NCBI GenBank assembly: GCA_016210565.1
Contig: JACQUA010000108.1
Coordinates: 1 to 34,696, forward strand
Source of the DNA: Chloroflexota bacterium
Lineage (GTDB): Bacteria > Chloroflexota > Dehalococcoidia > JACQUA01
Direction: 5' to 3'
DNA: 34,696 nucleotides
This document shows positions 1 through 8,316 of the stretch, piece after piece; positions within the stretch are counted from its first letter, which is position 1; every line of letters starts with the position of its first letter. The notes under the pieces were generated by a model. It searched no databases. It saw only the letters and a program-made list of their open reading frames with translations, and was not told the DNA's origin. The position numbers were made by a program, and so were the translations under genes.

Positions 1-93
1 ATGACAAAGATACTTCGACTTCGCTCAGAATGACAAAGATACTTCGACTTCGCTCAGAATGACAAAGATTCTTCGACTTCGCTCAGGATGACA
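1..93. repeat. 29-bp tandem repeat, about 3.2 copies
   Basis: Three consecutive 29-bp units begin at 1, 30 and 59, followed by a partial fourth. Each contains the core CTTCGACTTCGCTCAG next to ATGACAAAGAT. The third copy differs at a few bases. The same core recurs, diverged, at 3641-3777 and 8764-8792, so this is a local expansion of a dispersed intergenic repeat. The array starts at base 1 and may extend outside the window. Its right end touches the stop codon of the oxidoreductase gene. Confidence 0.9.
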
Positions 94-2404
94 GCTTCCT
101 TTTTACTTCAACAAGACAGGTATTGAACGTCGGCGACCTGGCGTATCCGGTCAGCCGGTTGCCGGTGAGGAGATTCTCCATCCCCTGGTCCGGCGAGCCG
201 CAGTGGTAAACGTGGACCACCCCGGGGAGAATGGCTTCGGCCACGGTGGCCTTGATCTCTATGGCGCCCCGCTCATTGAATACCGTGACTGTGTCGCCGT
301 CCGCGATGCCGCGTCTTGCCGCGTCGGACGGGCTTAACAGAACATCGTTGATGTAATTTTCCAGCAGCTCGGGCTGGTTATAGAAATTGTTGCCTGCCCT
401 CCACTGGGAATGGGAAACGATCAGGTTCAACGGATAGCGCCGGTGCAACTCCGGCGTCTTCACCGCGCCTTCCTCCGGATGCCTGTACACCGGTATCGCA
501 TCCAGACCCTGTTTGAGCAGTGTTTCGCTGTAAAGCTCTATCTTCCCGGAAGGGGTCGGGAATTCCATGACAGGCCCGACGGAGGGGAACTCATCGACGT
601 CTACGATTCCCTCGCTTCTCAAACGCTCCATGCTGATGGACTTGAGCCAGGGGAAAGCCGGGTCCTGCCTGGCCTTTTCCAGGACTTCAGTGATGTACTC
701 TTCCACGTTTTGCCAGGGGAACTGCCGCCCGTAGCCGAGCTTCCGGGCCAGGGCGCAAACGATGTCGAAATCATCCTTGCTTTCCCCCAGGGGTTCAACC
801 GCTTTTTCGCTGAAATAGAGCTGCTTCTGGCAGGTCGAAGCGCCGTCGATGCGGCGGAACTCGGCGTATCTCTTGACGTTGCCGATGTCCGAACCTTCGA
901 AGACCTGGCTTCTCGCCCACGCCAGGCAGGACGGAAGCACGATATCAGCGTATCTGGCGGTGGCGGTCATGAACATGTCGGCAACCGCCACGAAATCCAG
1001 CCGTTGCAGTGCGCTTATGGTCCTGTTGGAGTTCCCTAGCTGTCCTACCGGATTGGCGTACATGCAGAACAGGGCCCTTATGTTGGTGTTGTATTTCGAG
1101 GGATCGAGGATGGCCTCGGCCAGATGGTTGGCCGGGAAGGGCGTGGCCACCTTGCTCCCCTGCAATATCTTTCTGGCGGTCACCATGAGGCCGATGTCGG
1201 AATTGGCGGGCAGGTCGAGGTTGCCGCGGATGTTGCCGGTTATGACGTTCAGGAATTCGATGGCCGTAACGGTGTTCTCGGCCCAGGTGTGGAACCCCAG
1301 TGAGCCGCCGCGCGGCCCGTCGATCCTGGCCGGTTTGGCGGCCGCCAGCTCCCTGGCCAGCCTGACAATGGTCGCGGCCGGAACGCCGGTCAGGGCGGAA
1401 GCCCTTTCGGGCGGCCATTCTCCGGCCAGGTCCGAGATCTTCTGCCATACCGGTTCGAGTTCCAGGTCCTGCCATGCGTATTTTCCGGAGAGCGCGGGGT
1501 CCAGCGCCGGCTTCCGGTGGTCCTGCGGCCGGTTCGAGTTCCGGTCCCAGACCAGGTATTCCTGCGCGCCTCCCGGTGCGATATGGTTTTCCCGCAGCAT
1601 CAACCCGTTGTCCGATCTCACCAAGAAGGGAGCGTTGGTATGGGAGGCGACGAACTCGCTGTCATAGAGCCTTTCCCGGATCATGACATTTATCATAGAA
1701 AGGGCCAGGGCGCCGTCGGTCCCCGGGCGGACAGGGATGTACTCATCGGCCAGCGCCGCGGCGGTGGGGGTGAAAACGGGATCGAACACGATGAACCTGG
1801 CACCCCTCTCCCTGGCGTCCAGGTAATAGCTCATCCTGGCTTTGTGCCAGGTCTCCGCGGGATTGAGGCCCCAGATAATGATGAGCTTGCATTCGTTGGG
1901 TTCCGGCTGGGCCACGTTTCTGCCGCTGTCCCCGTAGAGATGCGTCTTGGCTTTGCTGGCGGCGCCGGCGAGAGAGGAATGGCCGCCGGCGACTTTTACG
2001 CAGCCGCCCCACAGGGTGAACAGCTTTTCAAGGACCAACCTGGGAGAGCTGGGGAGTTCCCATTCCGTCATGGCGGTCCAACCGCTGTACCAGGCCAACG
2101 CCTCGTTGCCGTGCCTGGCCTTGACGGCGTTCAGCTCTCGGACGATGGTATCCAGGGCTTCATCCCACGAAATCCGCTGCCATTTGTCCTCCCCCCTTCC
2201 TCCCTCTCTTTTCAACGGATATTGCAGCGCCTCGGGATGATAATAGAAGGCGCTGGTCCAGCCCATGGCGCAGGGAGGATATTTCATTTTGGGATGGGCC
2301 TGAAAGCGTACTATCTTCCCGGCTTCAACTTCAGCCTGGAACTCACAGGTGCGGTCGCTGCAGTGGGCGCCGCAGAAAACATTCACTAATTTCTTTTCAT
2401 TCAC
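83..2404 (-). CDS. Molybdopterin-dependent oxidoreductase (DMSO reductase superfamily catalytic subunit)
   Basis: This 773-residue protein has the layout of a molybdopterin-dependent oxidoreductase catalytic subunit. Cysteines at 11, 15, 20 and 45 can hold the N-terminal 4Fe-4S cluster; the C-x3-C-x4-C spacing is wider than the common C-x2-C-x3-C. The central domain carries the WGLNPAETWHKAR stretch around residue 180. The C-terminal third is the dinucleotide-binding domain (PLNLIVSHSQWRAGNNFY, then SPSDAARRGIADGDTV). The Mo-ligand region reads GGHSSLAG at 140-147, which suggests a serine ligand, although the ligand cannot be proven by eye. There is no Tat signal, so it is probably cytoplasmic. 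The start is GTG at 2404 with GGAG nine bases upstream. No iron-sulfur or membrane-anchor partner is in the window; one could lie beyond the left edge, downstream in its transcription direction. The substrate is unknown. Confidence 0.9.
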   Translation of the reverse strand: MNEKKLVNVFCGAHCSDRTCEFQAEVEAGKIVRFQAHPKMKYPPCAMGWTSAFYYHPEALQYPLKREGGRGEDKWQRISWDEALDTIVRELNAVKARHGNEALAWYSGWTAMTEWELPSSPRLVLEKLFTLWGGCVKVAGGHSSLAGAASKAKTHLYGDSGRNVAQPEPNECKLIIIWGLNPAETWHKARMSYYLDARERGARFIVFDPVFTPTAAALADEYIPVRPGTDGALALSMINVMIRERLYDSEFVASHTNAPFLVRSDNGLMLRENHIAPGGAQEYLVWDRNSNRPQDHRKPALDPALSGKYAWQDLELEPVWQKISDLAGEWPPERASALTGVPAATIVRLARELAAAKPARIDGPRGGSLGFHTWAENTVTAIEFLNVITGNIRGNLDLPANSDIGLMVTARKILQGSKVATPFPANHLAEAILDPSKYNTNIRALFCMYANPVGQLGNSNRTISALQRLDFVAVADMFMTATARYADIVLPSCLAWARSQVFEGSDIGNVKRYAEFRRIDGASTCQKQLYFSEKAVEPLGESKDDFDIVCALARKLGYGRQFPWQNVEEYITEVLEKARQDPAFPWLKSISMERLRSEGIVDVDEFPSVGPVMEFPTPSGKIELYSETLLKQGLDAIPVYRHPEEGAVKTPELHRRYPLNLIVSHSQWRAGNNFYNQPELLENYINDVLLSPSDAARRGIADGDTVTVFNERGAIEIKATVAEAILPGVVHVYHCGSPDQGMENLLTGNRLTGYARSPTFNTCLVEVKRKLSS

Positions 2405-2772
2405 CGGAGGTTTCTCCTATGGTTACAGGTACAGTCCCCTGTGGTTCAGTATAGCACACGACTAATACAAACGCACTGATTGATGTAGCCATAGCCAATA
2501 GATTGACTGCTCTAAGGCAACGTTGGGGATAGCCGGTACCACAGGCGTCCCTGCCTGTGAGTGCTGGATTATGAACAACGCAACTTAATCTGTCAACGAC
2601 GAATTCCCGCTCTTCCGATTCGTACTTCAGCAACGGTCGTTGGCACAACAAGTCACCGTCTCAAAGTCGGGGGCTCACAGGCACCGAGGCCTGTGGTACC
2701 GGTCCTCTGTGTCCAGCCCGAGCCGTTGAGTACGATCAGTTTTTCAAAGGGGAATTAAGGGGGATTTTGCCT
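2405..2772. other. Intergenic stretch with two CACAGGC hairpins
   Basis: No credible gene is seen. Two members of a dispersed hairpin family lie here. One has arms CACAGGC (2540-2546) and GCCTGTG (2553-2559). The other has arms at 2676-2682 and 2689-2695. Each has GGTACC at one side. Related hairpins occur at 4015-4036, 26340-26365 and 28841-28864. The open frames here have repeat-derived, low-complexity translations. Confidence 0.75.
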
Positions 2773-3513
2773 TCAGACCGTGTAGGACTTATTTAACTCC
2801 GCGACCTCGACAGGGCCGGGGAAGGTCTTCCGGGCCAGGGCCAGTTGGGCGGTATAGTCCCGGTCGTGGTAAACGTGGCTAAGGAGGAGACGGGATGCCC
2901 CGGCCCGGGCGGCTATCTCTGCGGCCTCTCCCATGGTCAGATGGCCTCGGGGGCCGTGTTCGGCGGGGTACGTCAGGAGCGCCTCTGTCAGCAGCAGTGC
3001 GGACCCGGCTGCCAGGGAGGCCAGGACGTCGCTGGGGCCGCAGTCGGAGGAGTAGGTCAGTCTGCCGTCCCCGTTTATCGACATGGCGTACGATGGAACG
3101 TAGTGCGGCACGGGGGCGAACTCGAACCGGAGGCCGGAGATATCCGTTGCCCCGGGGCGATATTCGCTGACATCGAAAAACGAGGTGAAGAAAGCCGGAT
3201 CTCTGAGGAATGAGACCACGCTCAGCAGCGTCTCGGCGCCCCCCGGGGGCAGGTGCAGCGCAACGCGGTGAGACCGCGGGCCGAAGGCCAGGAGGTACCG
3301 GAGGGGGACCAGGTCGAAGAAATGGTCGGCGTGCATGTGGGAGATGATGATGTGCGAAAGCTGGTATACCGGGATGTGCTTCTGGAGGTTGGCCAGGACG
3401 CCGGTGCCGCAGTCCAGGAGTATTCGGGAATCGCCGGATTCCACCAGGTATCCGGCGCAGGCCCCTCCCGGGCCGGGATAAGCGCCGGCAGTACCAAGGA
3501 TGGTGAGTTTCAT
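2773..3513 (-). CDS. MBL-fold metallo-hydrolase
   Basis: This 246-residue protein belongs to the metallo-beta-lactamase fold. It has the metal-binding H-x-H-x-D-H signature at residues 59-64 (HMHADH), His137, Asp157 in SSDCGPS, and His213 in LSHVYHD. His191 in RGHLTMGEAAEIA is also in the conserved position of RNase Z-like proteins. The size and compact N-terminus (MKLTILGTAGAYPGPGG) match small cytoplasmic RNase Z/phosphodiesterase-like hydrolases such as the YhfI group, not true beta-lactamases. The start ATG at 3513 has AAGGAG five bases upstream. It lies 368 bp upstream of the oxidoreductase gene with repeats between, so an operon is unlikely. The substrate is not predictable from sequence. 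Confidence 0.88.
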   Translation of the reverse strand: MKLTILGTAGAYPGPGGACAGYLVESGDSRILLDCGTGVLANLQKHIPVYQLSHIIISHMHADHFFDLVPLRYLLAFGPRSHRVALHLPPGGAETLLSVVSFLRDPAFFTSFFDVSEYRPGATDISGLRFEFAPVPHYVPSYAMSINGDGRLTYSSDCGPSDVLASLAAGSALLLTEALLTYPAEHGPRGHLTMGEAAEIAARAGASRLLLSHVYHDRDYTAQLALARKTFPGPVEVAELNKSYTV

Positions 3514-3640
3514 GGGGTCTCCTTACGGGAATAACGAAGCCTGTCCCCGCGCAGGCGGGGAGCCGAATGACGAATGACCAATCAATCTGTCATGCTTGGC
3601 CGGCCAAGCACCATGAAGCATGAAAATGGCTGCGCCAACT

Positions 3641-3777
3641 GTCATGCTGAGCGAAGCGAGCGTAGTCGAAGAATCCTTCGCTTCGCTCAGGACAAGTTCT
3701 TTCGGGTTGGGGAGCGGGACGAAAGACCCTTCGCCTGCCCCTTCGCTTCGCTCAGGGCTTTGGCTCAGGGTGACAGC
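3641..3777. repeat. Dispersed CTTCGCTCAG repeat pair
   Basis: TGTCATGCTGAGCGAAGCGA starts at 3641. It is followed by an inverted-type half, CTTCGCTTCGCTCAG (3677-3691), and another copy near 3740-3758 ending in GGGTGACAG. The core is shared with the left-edge tandem array and with 8764-8792. Confidence 0.8.
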
Positions 3778-3991
3778 CTATTTTCGTAGCAATGACGAAA
3801 TCCGAATGACGAATGACTAATGAATCACCAATGCCTGGCCGGCCGGTACCACCCCGATCGGTCGGGGTGAGAGCTGAACTAATACTAACGCATTAAGTAA
3901 GGACGTATAGGTTCACACCAAGACACAGAGGGCACAAAGGTGGCTGTGTGGAGACGCCCTGAAATGGCTCGTCTCTCTGCCTCTGCGTTAT

Positions 3992-4043
3992 CGGCTTTGC
4001 CGGAATTCCAGGGCCCACAGGTACGGTGGCCTGTGGTACCCGG
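3992..4043. repeat. Dispersed about 50-bp hairpin element, copy 1
   Basis: The block begins CGGCTTTGCCGGAATTCC and ends in a CCACAGG/CCTGTGG hairpin (4015-4021 and 4030-4036) plus GGTACC. A closely similar block lies at 26317-26367 in the same orientation, differing mainly in the hairpin loop. Confidence 0.8.
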
Positions 4044-4056
4044 TCGCGGCGATTCG

Positions 4057-5250
4057 TCATTCGGACTTCGTCATTTGCTTCTCGGTTTCCAGGACTACCG
4101 CGATGGCGCCGATGGGGTTCCCCTCGAGATTGCGGAACGGCGCTGCCCAGCCGGAGTAGGTCTTGCCAGACCTGCTGTTCTGGATTTCGTAGCTCGCTGT
4201 ATTCCCGGCCATGGCGGCCTCGTGCGCCGGCATCGCCCCGGCGCCGAAACCGCTGGCTTCGAGAAAACCGGCGAGGGGCGTGCCTATATCCTGGCCCAGC
4301 CGGAGACCCAGCGCCGCGAGCCCGGCCCCCATCAGCGAGGTGAGCTTGAGCTCGGCATCGGTAGTCCAGAGGATGCCGGGGAGCTGCTCCAGCAGCCAGC
4401 GCGGCCCGAACTCGCCGGCGATTTCACGCACGACGGTGACGATGAACTCCCCGTGGGGGGTTTTCGTCAGGCTGTTATGGACCAGGACCGGCATCAGAGA
4501 GCCATCCTTGCGGACATGCACCGTTTGCAGGTCCAGGCGGCCGCGGGTGAAAATCTCTTTCAGGCGCGGTTCCACGAGTGGCGCATCCTGCGGCCGGAGC
4601 AATTGACGGAGGTTCATGCAGACGAGTTCGTCGGGAGTATAGCCATAGGCAGTGGAGGCGGCCTGGTTGGCATAGACGAAGTTCCCGTTCGGATTGACAA
4701 GAAAGATGGCCTCCTGGGCGTTGTCCAGAATAGCGGCCCTGAGTTCCAATCCGGCCTGCGCTTTCTGCCGCTCGATGATCTCCTGGTCCAGTTGCTCGTG
4801 GGCTTCGGCGGATTCGGCGGTGCGGTCGGCCACTATTTGCTCCAGTCGCCGGCGGTAGGTTTCCAGCTCAGCTTCAAGCTGTTTTCGTTCGGTGATATCT
4901 TCACCGGAACTGAGGGTACCGCTCGGGCGGCCGCCCTCCCCGAGGAGAAGGATGTTATGCCAGGCAATGGCACGCTCCTTACCGTCCCTGGTTAGAATCG
5001 GATTTTCGTAGTGTTCGAGACGCAGGTCCCCGTCCATGACCTGGTGGAACAGGGGTCTGACCTCCTCTCTGATCCTCACGGGCAGGAAGTTGTCGAACCA
5101 GTTCCGGCCGACGATCTCTTTTTTCTCATACCCCAGGATTTCGCAGCCCTTCTTGTTTATTTCGGTGACCAGTTCCTCTTTGTTGATAGCGACGATAATC
5201 ACGTCGGCTATGTCCAGATAGAGTTGGGCCAGATTCATCTCAGGCGGCAT
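4057..5250 (-). CDS. Triple-PAS sensory protein without output domain
   Basis: This 397-residue protein consists of three PAS-type sensor domains: about 4-122 (ending GEDITERKQLEAEL), 170-278 (NAQEAIFLVNPNGNFVYANQAA) and a more diverged one at 283-390 (GILWTTDAELKLTSLMGAG). A predicted coiled coil (about 122-168, rich in E, Q, R) joins the first two. PAS domains sense redox state, small ligands or light and normally drive a histidine kinase, GGDEF or sigma-54 domain. Here the protein stops right after the third PAS, with no transducer. The start ATG at 5250 has GGGAGG five bases upstream. The last codons (MTKSE and stop) are encoded by an ATGACGAA-type dispersed repeat, so a longer ancestor may have been cut by a repeat insertion. 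There is no transmembrane segment, so it is probably cytosolic. It could be a free-standing sensor that binds a partner, or a truncation remnant. Confidence 0.82.
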   Translation of the reverse strand: MPPEMNLAQLYLDIADVIIVAINKEELVTEINKKGCEILGYEKKEIVGRNWFDNFLPVRIREEVRPLFHQVMDGDLRLEHYENPILTRDGKERAIAWHNILLLGEGGRPSGTLSSGEDITERKQLEAELETYRRRLEQIVADRTAESAEAHEQLDQEIIERQKAQAGLELRAAILDNAQEAIFLVNPNGNFVYANQAASTAYGYTPDELVCMNLRQLLRPQDAPLVEPRLKEIFTRGRLDLQTVHVRKDGSLMPVLVHNSLTKTPHGEFIVTVVREIAGEFGPRWLLEQLPGILWTTDAELKLTSLMGAGLAALGLRLGQDIGTPLAGFLEASGFGAGAMPAHEAAMAGNTASYEIQNSRSGKTYSGWAAPFRNLEGNPIGAIAVVLETEKQMTKSE

Positions 5251-5299
5251 GGCGGCCTCCCAGAAGAAATTTAAACATCAAAAATCAAAATGCAAAAAT

Positions 5300-5431
5300 A
5301 GCTGTCAGCCATCAGCTAACAGCTTTCAGCGCCTCGCCAAGGTAGCTGTCAGCGTACAGGCGACACCCGACCACCGACGGCTGATAGCTGATAGCCGACT
5401 GCCGACAGCCGACGGCTGATAGCTGATAGCT
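5300..5431. repeat. AGCTGTCAGC / GCTGATAGCTGATAGC repeat cluster
   Basis: Imperfect direct and inverted copies of GCTGTCAGC, GCTGATAGCTGATAGC and GCCGACTGCCGACAGCCGAC fill this gap. The block abuts the stop codon of the phosphorylase gene. The same style of repeat occurs at 18241-18325 and, more diverged, at 20963-21025. Confidence 0.8.
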
Positions 5432-7673
5432 ACTCTTTACCTTGCGGGAAATACAGCCGCTGCGTGTACTCCTTCAGCATGCGGCTGGCGCTGAAAGCGG
5501 GCGAGATTGACCGGATGGCTTCCTTGGCTACCTTGATCCAGCCGTGGGGAATGCCCATGCGGTCGCGATCGTAGTACAGCGGCGTTATCTGGTTTTCCAG
5601 CAGGCTGTAGATGGCCCCGGCGTCTGCCCGGTCCTCGTCCTCCGGGCGGCTGGCGGCGGCGCCGTCAATGGCCCAGCCGTTGGCGCCGTTGTAGCCTTCG
5701 TCCCACCACCCGTCACGGACGCTCAGGTTGACCACGCCGTTCATGGAGGCCTTCATGCCGCTGGTACCGCAGGCCTCCTGCAGCCGCCTCGGCGTATTCA
5801 ACCAGAGGTCAACGCCCCGGACCAGCTCGCGGGAAAAGTGCATGTCGTAGTCTTCCACGAAGGCAATCCGCCCCTGGAGGCTCCGGTCCATCGCCAGCAC
5901 GTAGACGCGGTTGATAAGGCGCTTGGAAAGGTAATCAGCCGGATGGGACTTGCCGGCAAAGATTATCTGCACGGGACGGAGCGGGTTGGTGAGGATCTTC
6001 TTGAGACGTTCGACGTCAGATAGTATGAGTTCCGGCCGCTTATACTCGGTGAAGCGGCGGGCGAAGGCGATGGTCAGGGCATAGGGATCGAGCAAAGTCC
6101 CCATGGCCGGCACTTGTTGGGAGGGAAGCTGGTCCCGAACCCACCGCTGCCGGGCCCGCTCTTGGACGGTGCGTATCAGTCTCGTCTTGAGAAGCTGCCG
6201 GAGTTGCCAGAACTCTTCGTCTGGAATGTCAACGATACATCGCCAGAACTCGGGGTCGTCCTGCTTGTCCAGGTAACCTTTTCCGAGGTATTTCTGGCAG
6301 AGCCCCTGGAATTCCGGCGCCTGCCAGGTGGGCATGTGGACTCCATTGGTGACGTGGGTGATGGGTACGTCATCTTCCTTCCGGCGCGGCCAGAGGACAT
6401 GCCATATTTTGCGCGTCACCCGGCCATGGAGCTGGCTGACCGCGTTGGACCGGGCTGCCAGCCGCAGGGCGAGGGCTGCCAGGCTGAACCTGTCCGGCGA
6501 CAGGCCGTCATGCTGCCCGAGCTGGAGAAAGTCCTCTTTGGCTATGCCGAGGGACTCCCAGAGATTGTCTGAATATCGCTCCATGAGCCCGACCGGAAAG
6601 ATGTTATGCCCGGCCGCGACGGGGGTATGGGTGGTGAAGATGGTACTGCCGCGCACGGTATCTATTGCCCGGCGGAAGGGAGTGCCTTTGACCATTTCTT
6701 CCCGGAGGCGCTCCAGCATCATAAAAGCGGTGTGGTCCTCATTGCCGTGCCAGACCGAGGGACTGATGCCGAGCAACCTCAGAGCGCGGACTCCGCCAAT
6801 ACCCAGGACAATTATCTGCCTGAGGCGCTCGTCGGGGTCGGGGGTGTAAAGGCGGGCGGAAAGGGAACGGTCGGCCTGGGCATTGGCTTCGACGTTGGTA
6901 TCCAGGAGATAGAGGTTGACCCGGCCAATCCGAACCAGCCACACCGAGAGGAATATCTCCCTCCCTGCCAGTCGCACCGAGACCAGCGGCCCGCAACCCT
7001 GGGGCCACGGGCAGGGAGATATGGGGGCTCCGGTGAAACTGAGTTGCTCGTAGACTTCCTCTTGCCAGCCCTCGGCGGAGATGCGCTGCCGGAAATAGCC
7101 CTGCGGGTACATGAAACCGACCGCCGCCAGGGGCAATCCCAGGTCAGAGGCCTCTTTGCAGATATCGCCCGCCAGGACCCCCAGGCCTCCCGCATAGATG
7201 GGGAGGGAGTTGTGAATGGCAAACTCCGCGGAAAAATAGGCGATGGACCCGGGAAGTCCCGGGTTGGTCTGCGTGAACCAGGTGTCCTGGCTGGACAGCT
7301 CGGCATCAAACTTCATCAGCACCGAATCGTACAACTCGAGAAAGGACGGGTCCCTTCCGGCTGTCTCCAGCCTCTCGGGGCTCATCTCTCGCAGTTGCTT
7401 GACCGGGTTGTGGCCGCTGGCCCGCCACTGGGCGTAGTCCAGGGAGCGGAAAACCTGGCGCCCGTCTTCGTGCCAGCTCCACCACAGGTTGTTGGCGAGT
7501 TCGTACAGGCGCGCTATCCTCTTAGGGATGGCGGGTCCGCTGTCTGCGTCATAGTTCGGTGGTCTCGGGTACAAAGGGAGTTGTTTCCGCTTCCAGTATA
7601 TGTCCGGGTATAGCTCTCTATGGATGACCGTATGACGTGTTATGATGTGGGAGGAAGGGAGAGGACCTACCAA
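5430..7673 (-). CDS. glgP: Alpha-glucan (glycogen) phosphorylase, GT35
   Basis: Phosphorolysis of glycogen or maltodextrin to glucose-1-phosphate is the expected reaction. The 747 residues fit the shorter bacterial alpha-glucan phosphorylase subfamily (TIGR02094 type). Landmarks are ANNLWWSWHED (60-70), YFSAEFAIHNSLPIYAGG with GVLAGD (146-170), VTNGVHMPTW (441-450), ARRFTEYKRPEL (538-549), IFAGKSHPAD (571-580), and CGTSGMKASMNG with the pyridoxal-phosphate lysine at 641. The conserved NEGH motif reads NEDH at 311-314. The frame opens with TTG at 7673, but no convincing ribosome site is visible and the first 45 or so residues look non-family, so the true start may lie further in. No glycogen synthase or branching enzyme is nearby. 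Glucose-1-phosphate made here could feed UDP-glucose for the trehalose genes at 21-26 kb; this link is inferred. Confidence 0.93.
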   Translation of the reverse strand: MVGPLPSSHIITRHTVIHRELYPDIYWKRKQLPLYPRPPNYDADSGPAIPKRIARLYELANNLWWSWHEDGRQVFRSLDYAQWRASGHNPVKQLREMSPERLETAGRDPSFLELYDSVLMKFDAELSSQDTWFTQTNPGLPGSIAYFSAEFAIHNSLPIYAGGLGVLAGDICKEASDLGLPLAAVGFMYPQGYFRQRISAEGWQEEVYEQLSFTGAPISPCPWPQGCGPLVSVRLAGREIFLSVWLVRIGRVNLYLLDTNVEANAQADRSLSARLYTPDPDERLRQIIVLGIGGVRALRLLGISPSVWHGNEDHTAFMMLERLREEMVKGTPFRRAIDTVRGSTIFTTHTPVAAGHNIFPVGLMERYSDNLWESLGIAKEDFLQLGQHDGLSPDRFSLAALALRLAARSNAVSQLHGRVTRKIWHVLWPRRKEDDVPITHVTNGVHMPTWQAPEFQGLCQKYLGKGYLDKQDDPEFWRCIVDIPDEEFWQLRQLLKTRLIRTVQERARQRWVRDQLPSQQVPAMGTLLDPYALTIAFARRFTEYKRPELILSDVERLKKILTNPLRPVQIIFAGKSHPADYLSKRLINRVYVLAMDRSLQGRIAFVEDYDMHFSRELVRGVDLWLNTPRRLQEACGTSGMKASMNGVVNLSVRDGWWDEGYNGANGWAIDGAAASRPEDEDRADAGAIYSLLENQITPLYYDRDRMGIPHGWIKVAKEAIRSISPAFSASRMLKEYTQRLYFPQGKE

Positions 7674-7704
7674 TCGTCATTGGCTCTGCCAAAGCCTCGG
7701 ATGA

Positions 7705-8316
7705 GTAAGTCCTCCGCTACGCACCCTGATACTACCATACTCGGAGCAGCCTGCACAAGATAAACCTCAACAATGTCCCCTTTGTGGTGGAAAGGTCCAC
7801 AGGCATGGCTCCCGCTGTTGCCGGTTCAGGGATGGTGGGGGCAAGGGGTGGTGCCGGGTCTGGCGGTTCTGCTGTGGGGGGTGCCGGAAGACCTTCACCC
7901 GCTTACCCTGGTTTCTGCTTCCTTTCAAGCATTACGTGGCGGAGGAGGTCGAAGGGGTGCTGCGCCATCGGTGCTGCGGCGGCAAACCGTCTCAGGCGCC
8001 TTCAGCGGTCGAGGAAAACACGCTGCGCCGCTGGTGGAATGAGTACAGCAGCAAGACGAACCAGTGGGCGGGCCTGCTGGAGTCCAGCCTATACGGGCTG
8101 TTTGGCCGGGCGGGTGGCTTTGTCCATCTCCCGACCGATCCCCTGAAGAGGCTGGAAATAGCGTTGTCCCGGCTGCCGCCTTTGCCCTCCCGTTGGGCGA
8201 CGCTGGTCAAAGTCCTGCACTGGCTGCTGCCATCCCTCCCACTTTGCCTTAACTGGCCGGTGATATCTGGCGTAAGCTGGTGTCAAATCCTGGAGAAAGG
8301 AGTTGACACCTCATGA
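7705..8316 (+). pseudogene. DUF6431-like zinc-ribbon protein of an IS, start codon missing
   Basis: The frame is open from the TGA at 7702-7704 to the TGA at 8314-8316. The recognisable protein starts near 7771 with C-x2-C (CPLCGGKVHRHGSR), followed by a second cysteine pair (FCCGGCRKTFTRLPWFLLP). This is the zinc-ribbon head of DUF6431-type proteins that accompany transposases. The remainder (about 180 residues in all) includes VEENTLRRWWNEYSSKT, a helical DNA-binding-like segment. No ATG, GTG or TTG precedes the zinc ribbon in frame. The first in-frame ATG (7936) would delete the whole ribbon, so the gene is probably 5'-truncated, unless it uses a CTG start (7726). The 3' end overlaps the transposase fragment by ATGA. 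The DUF assignment is from memory of the family pattern. Confidence 0.6.

Larger units (their letters stand above)
3514..4056. other. Repeat-filled intergenic region
   Basis: About 540 bp without a credible gene. It holds copies of the GCTGAGCGAAG/CTTCGCTCAG repeat (3641-3695 and 3740-3777) and short AATGACGAATGAC motifs (near 3566 and 3790-3816). It also has a perfect hairpin ACCCCGA-tcgg-TCGGGGT (3851-3868) and a roughly 50-bp element (3992-4043) that recurs at 26317-26367. The arrangement looks like layered insertions of small palindromic elements. Confidence 0.8.

Noticed and set aside
1-93. CRISPR-like array at the left edge
   Set aside because: The units are contiguous 29-bp tandem copies with no spacers, and no cas genes are present.
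3940-4995. 351-residue plus-strand frame opposite the PAS gene
   Set aside because: It begins in intergenic repeats, has no family features, and lies antisense to clear PAS domains.
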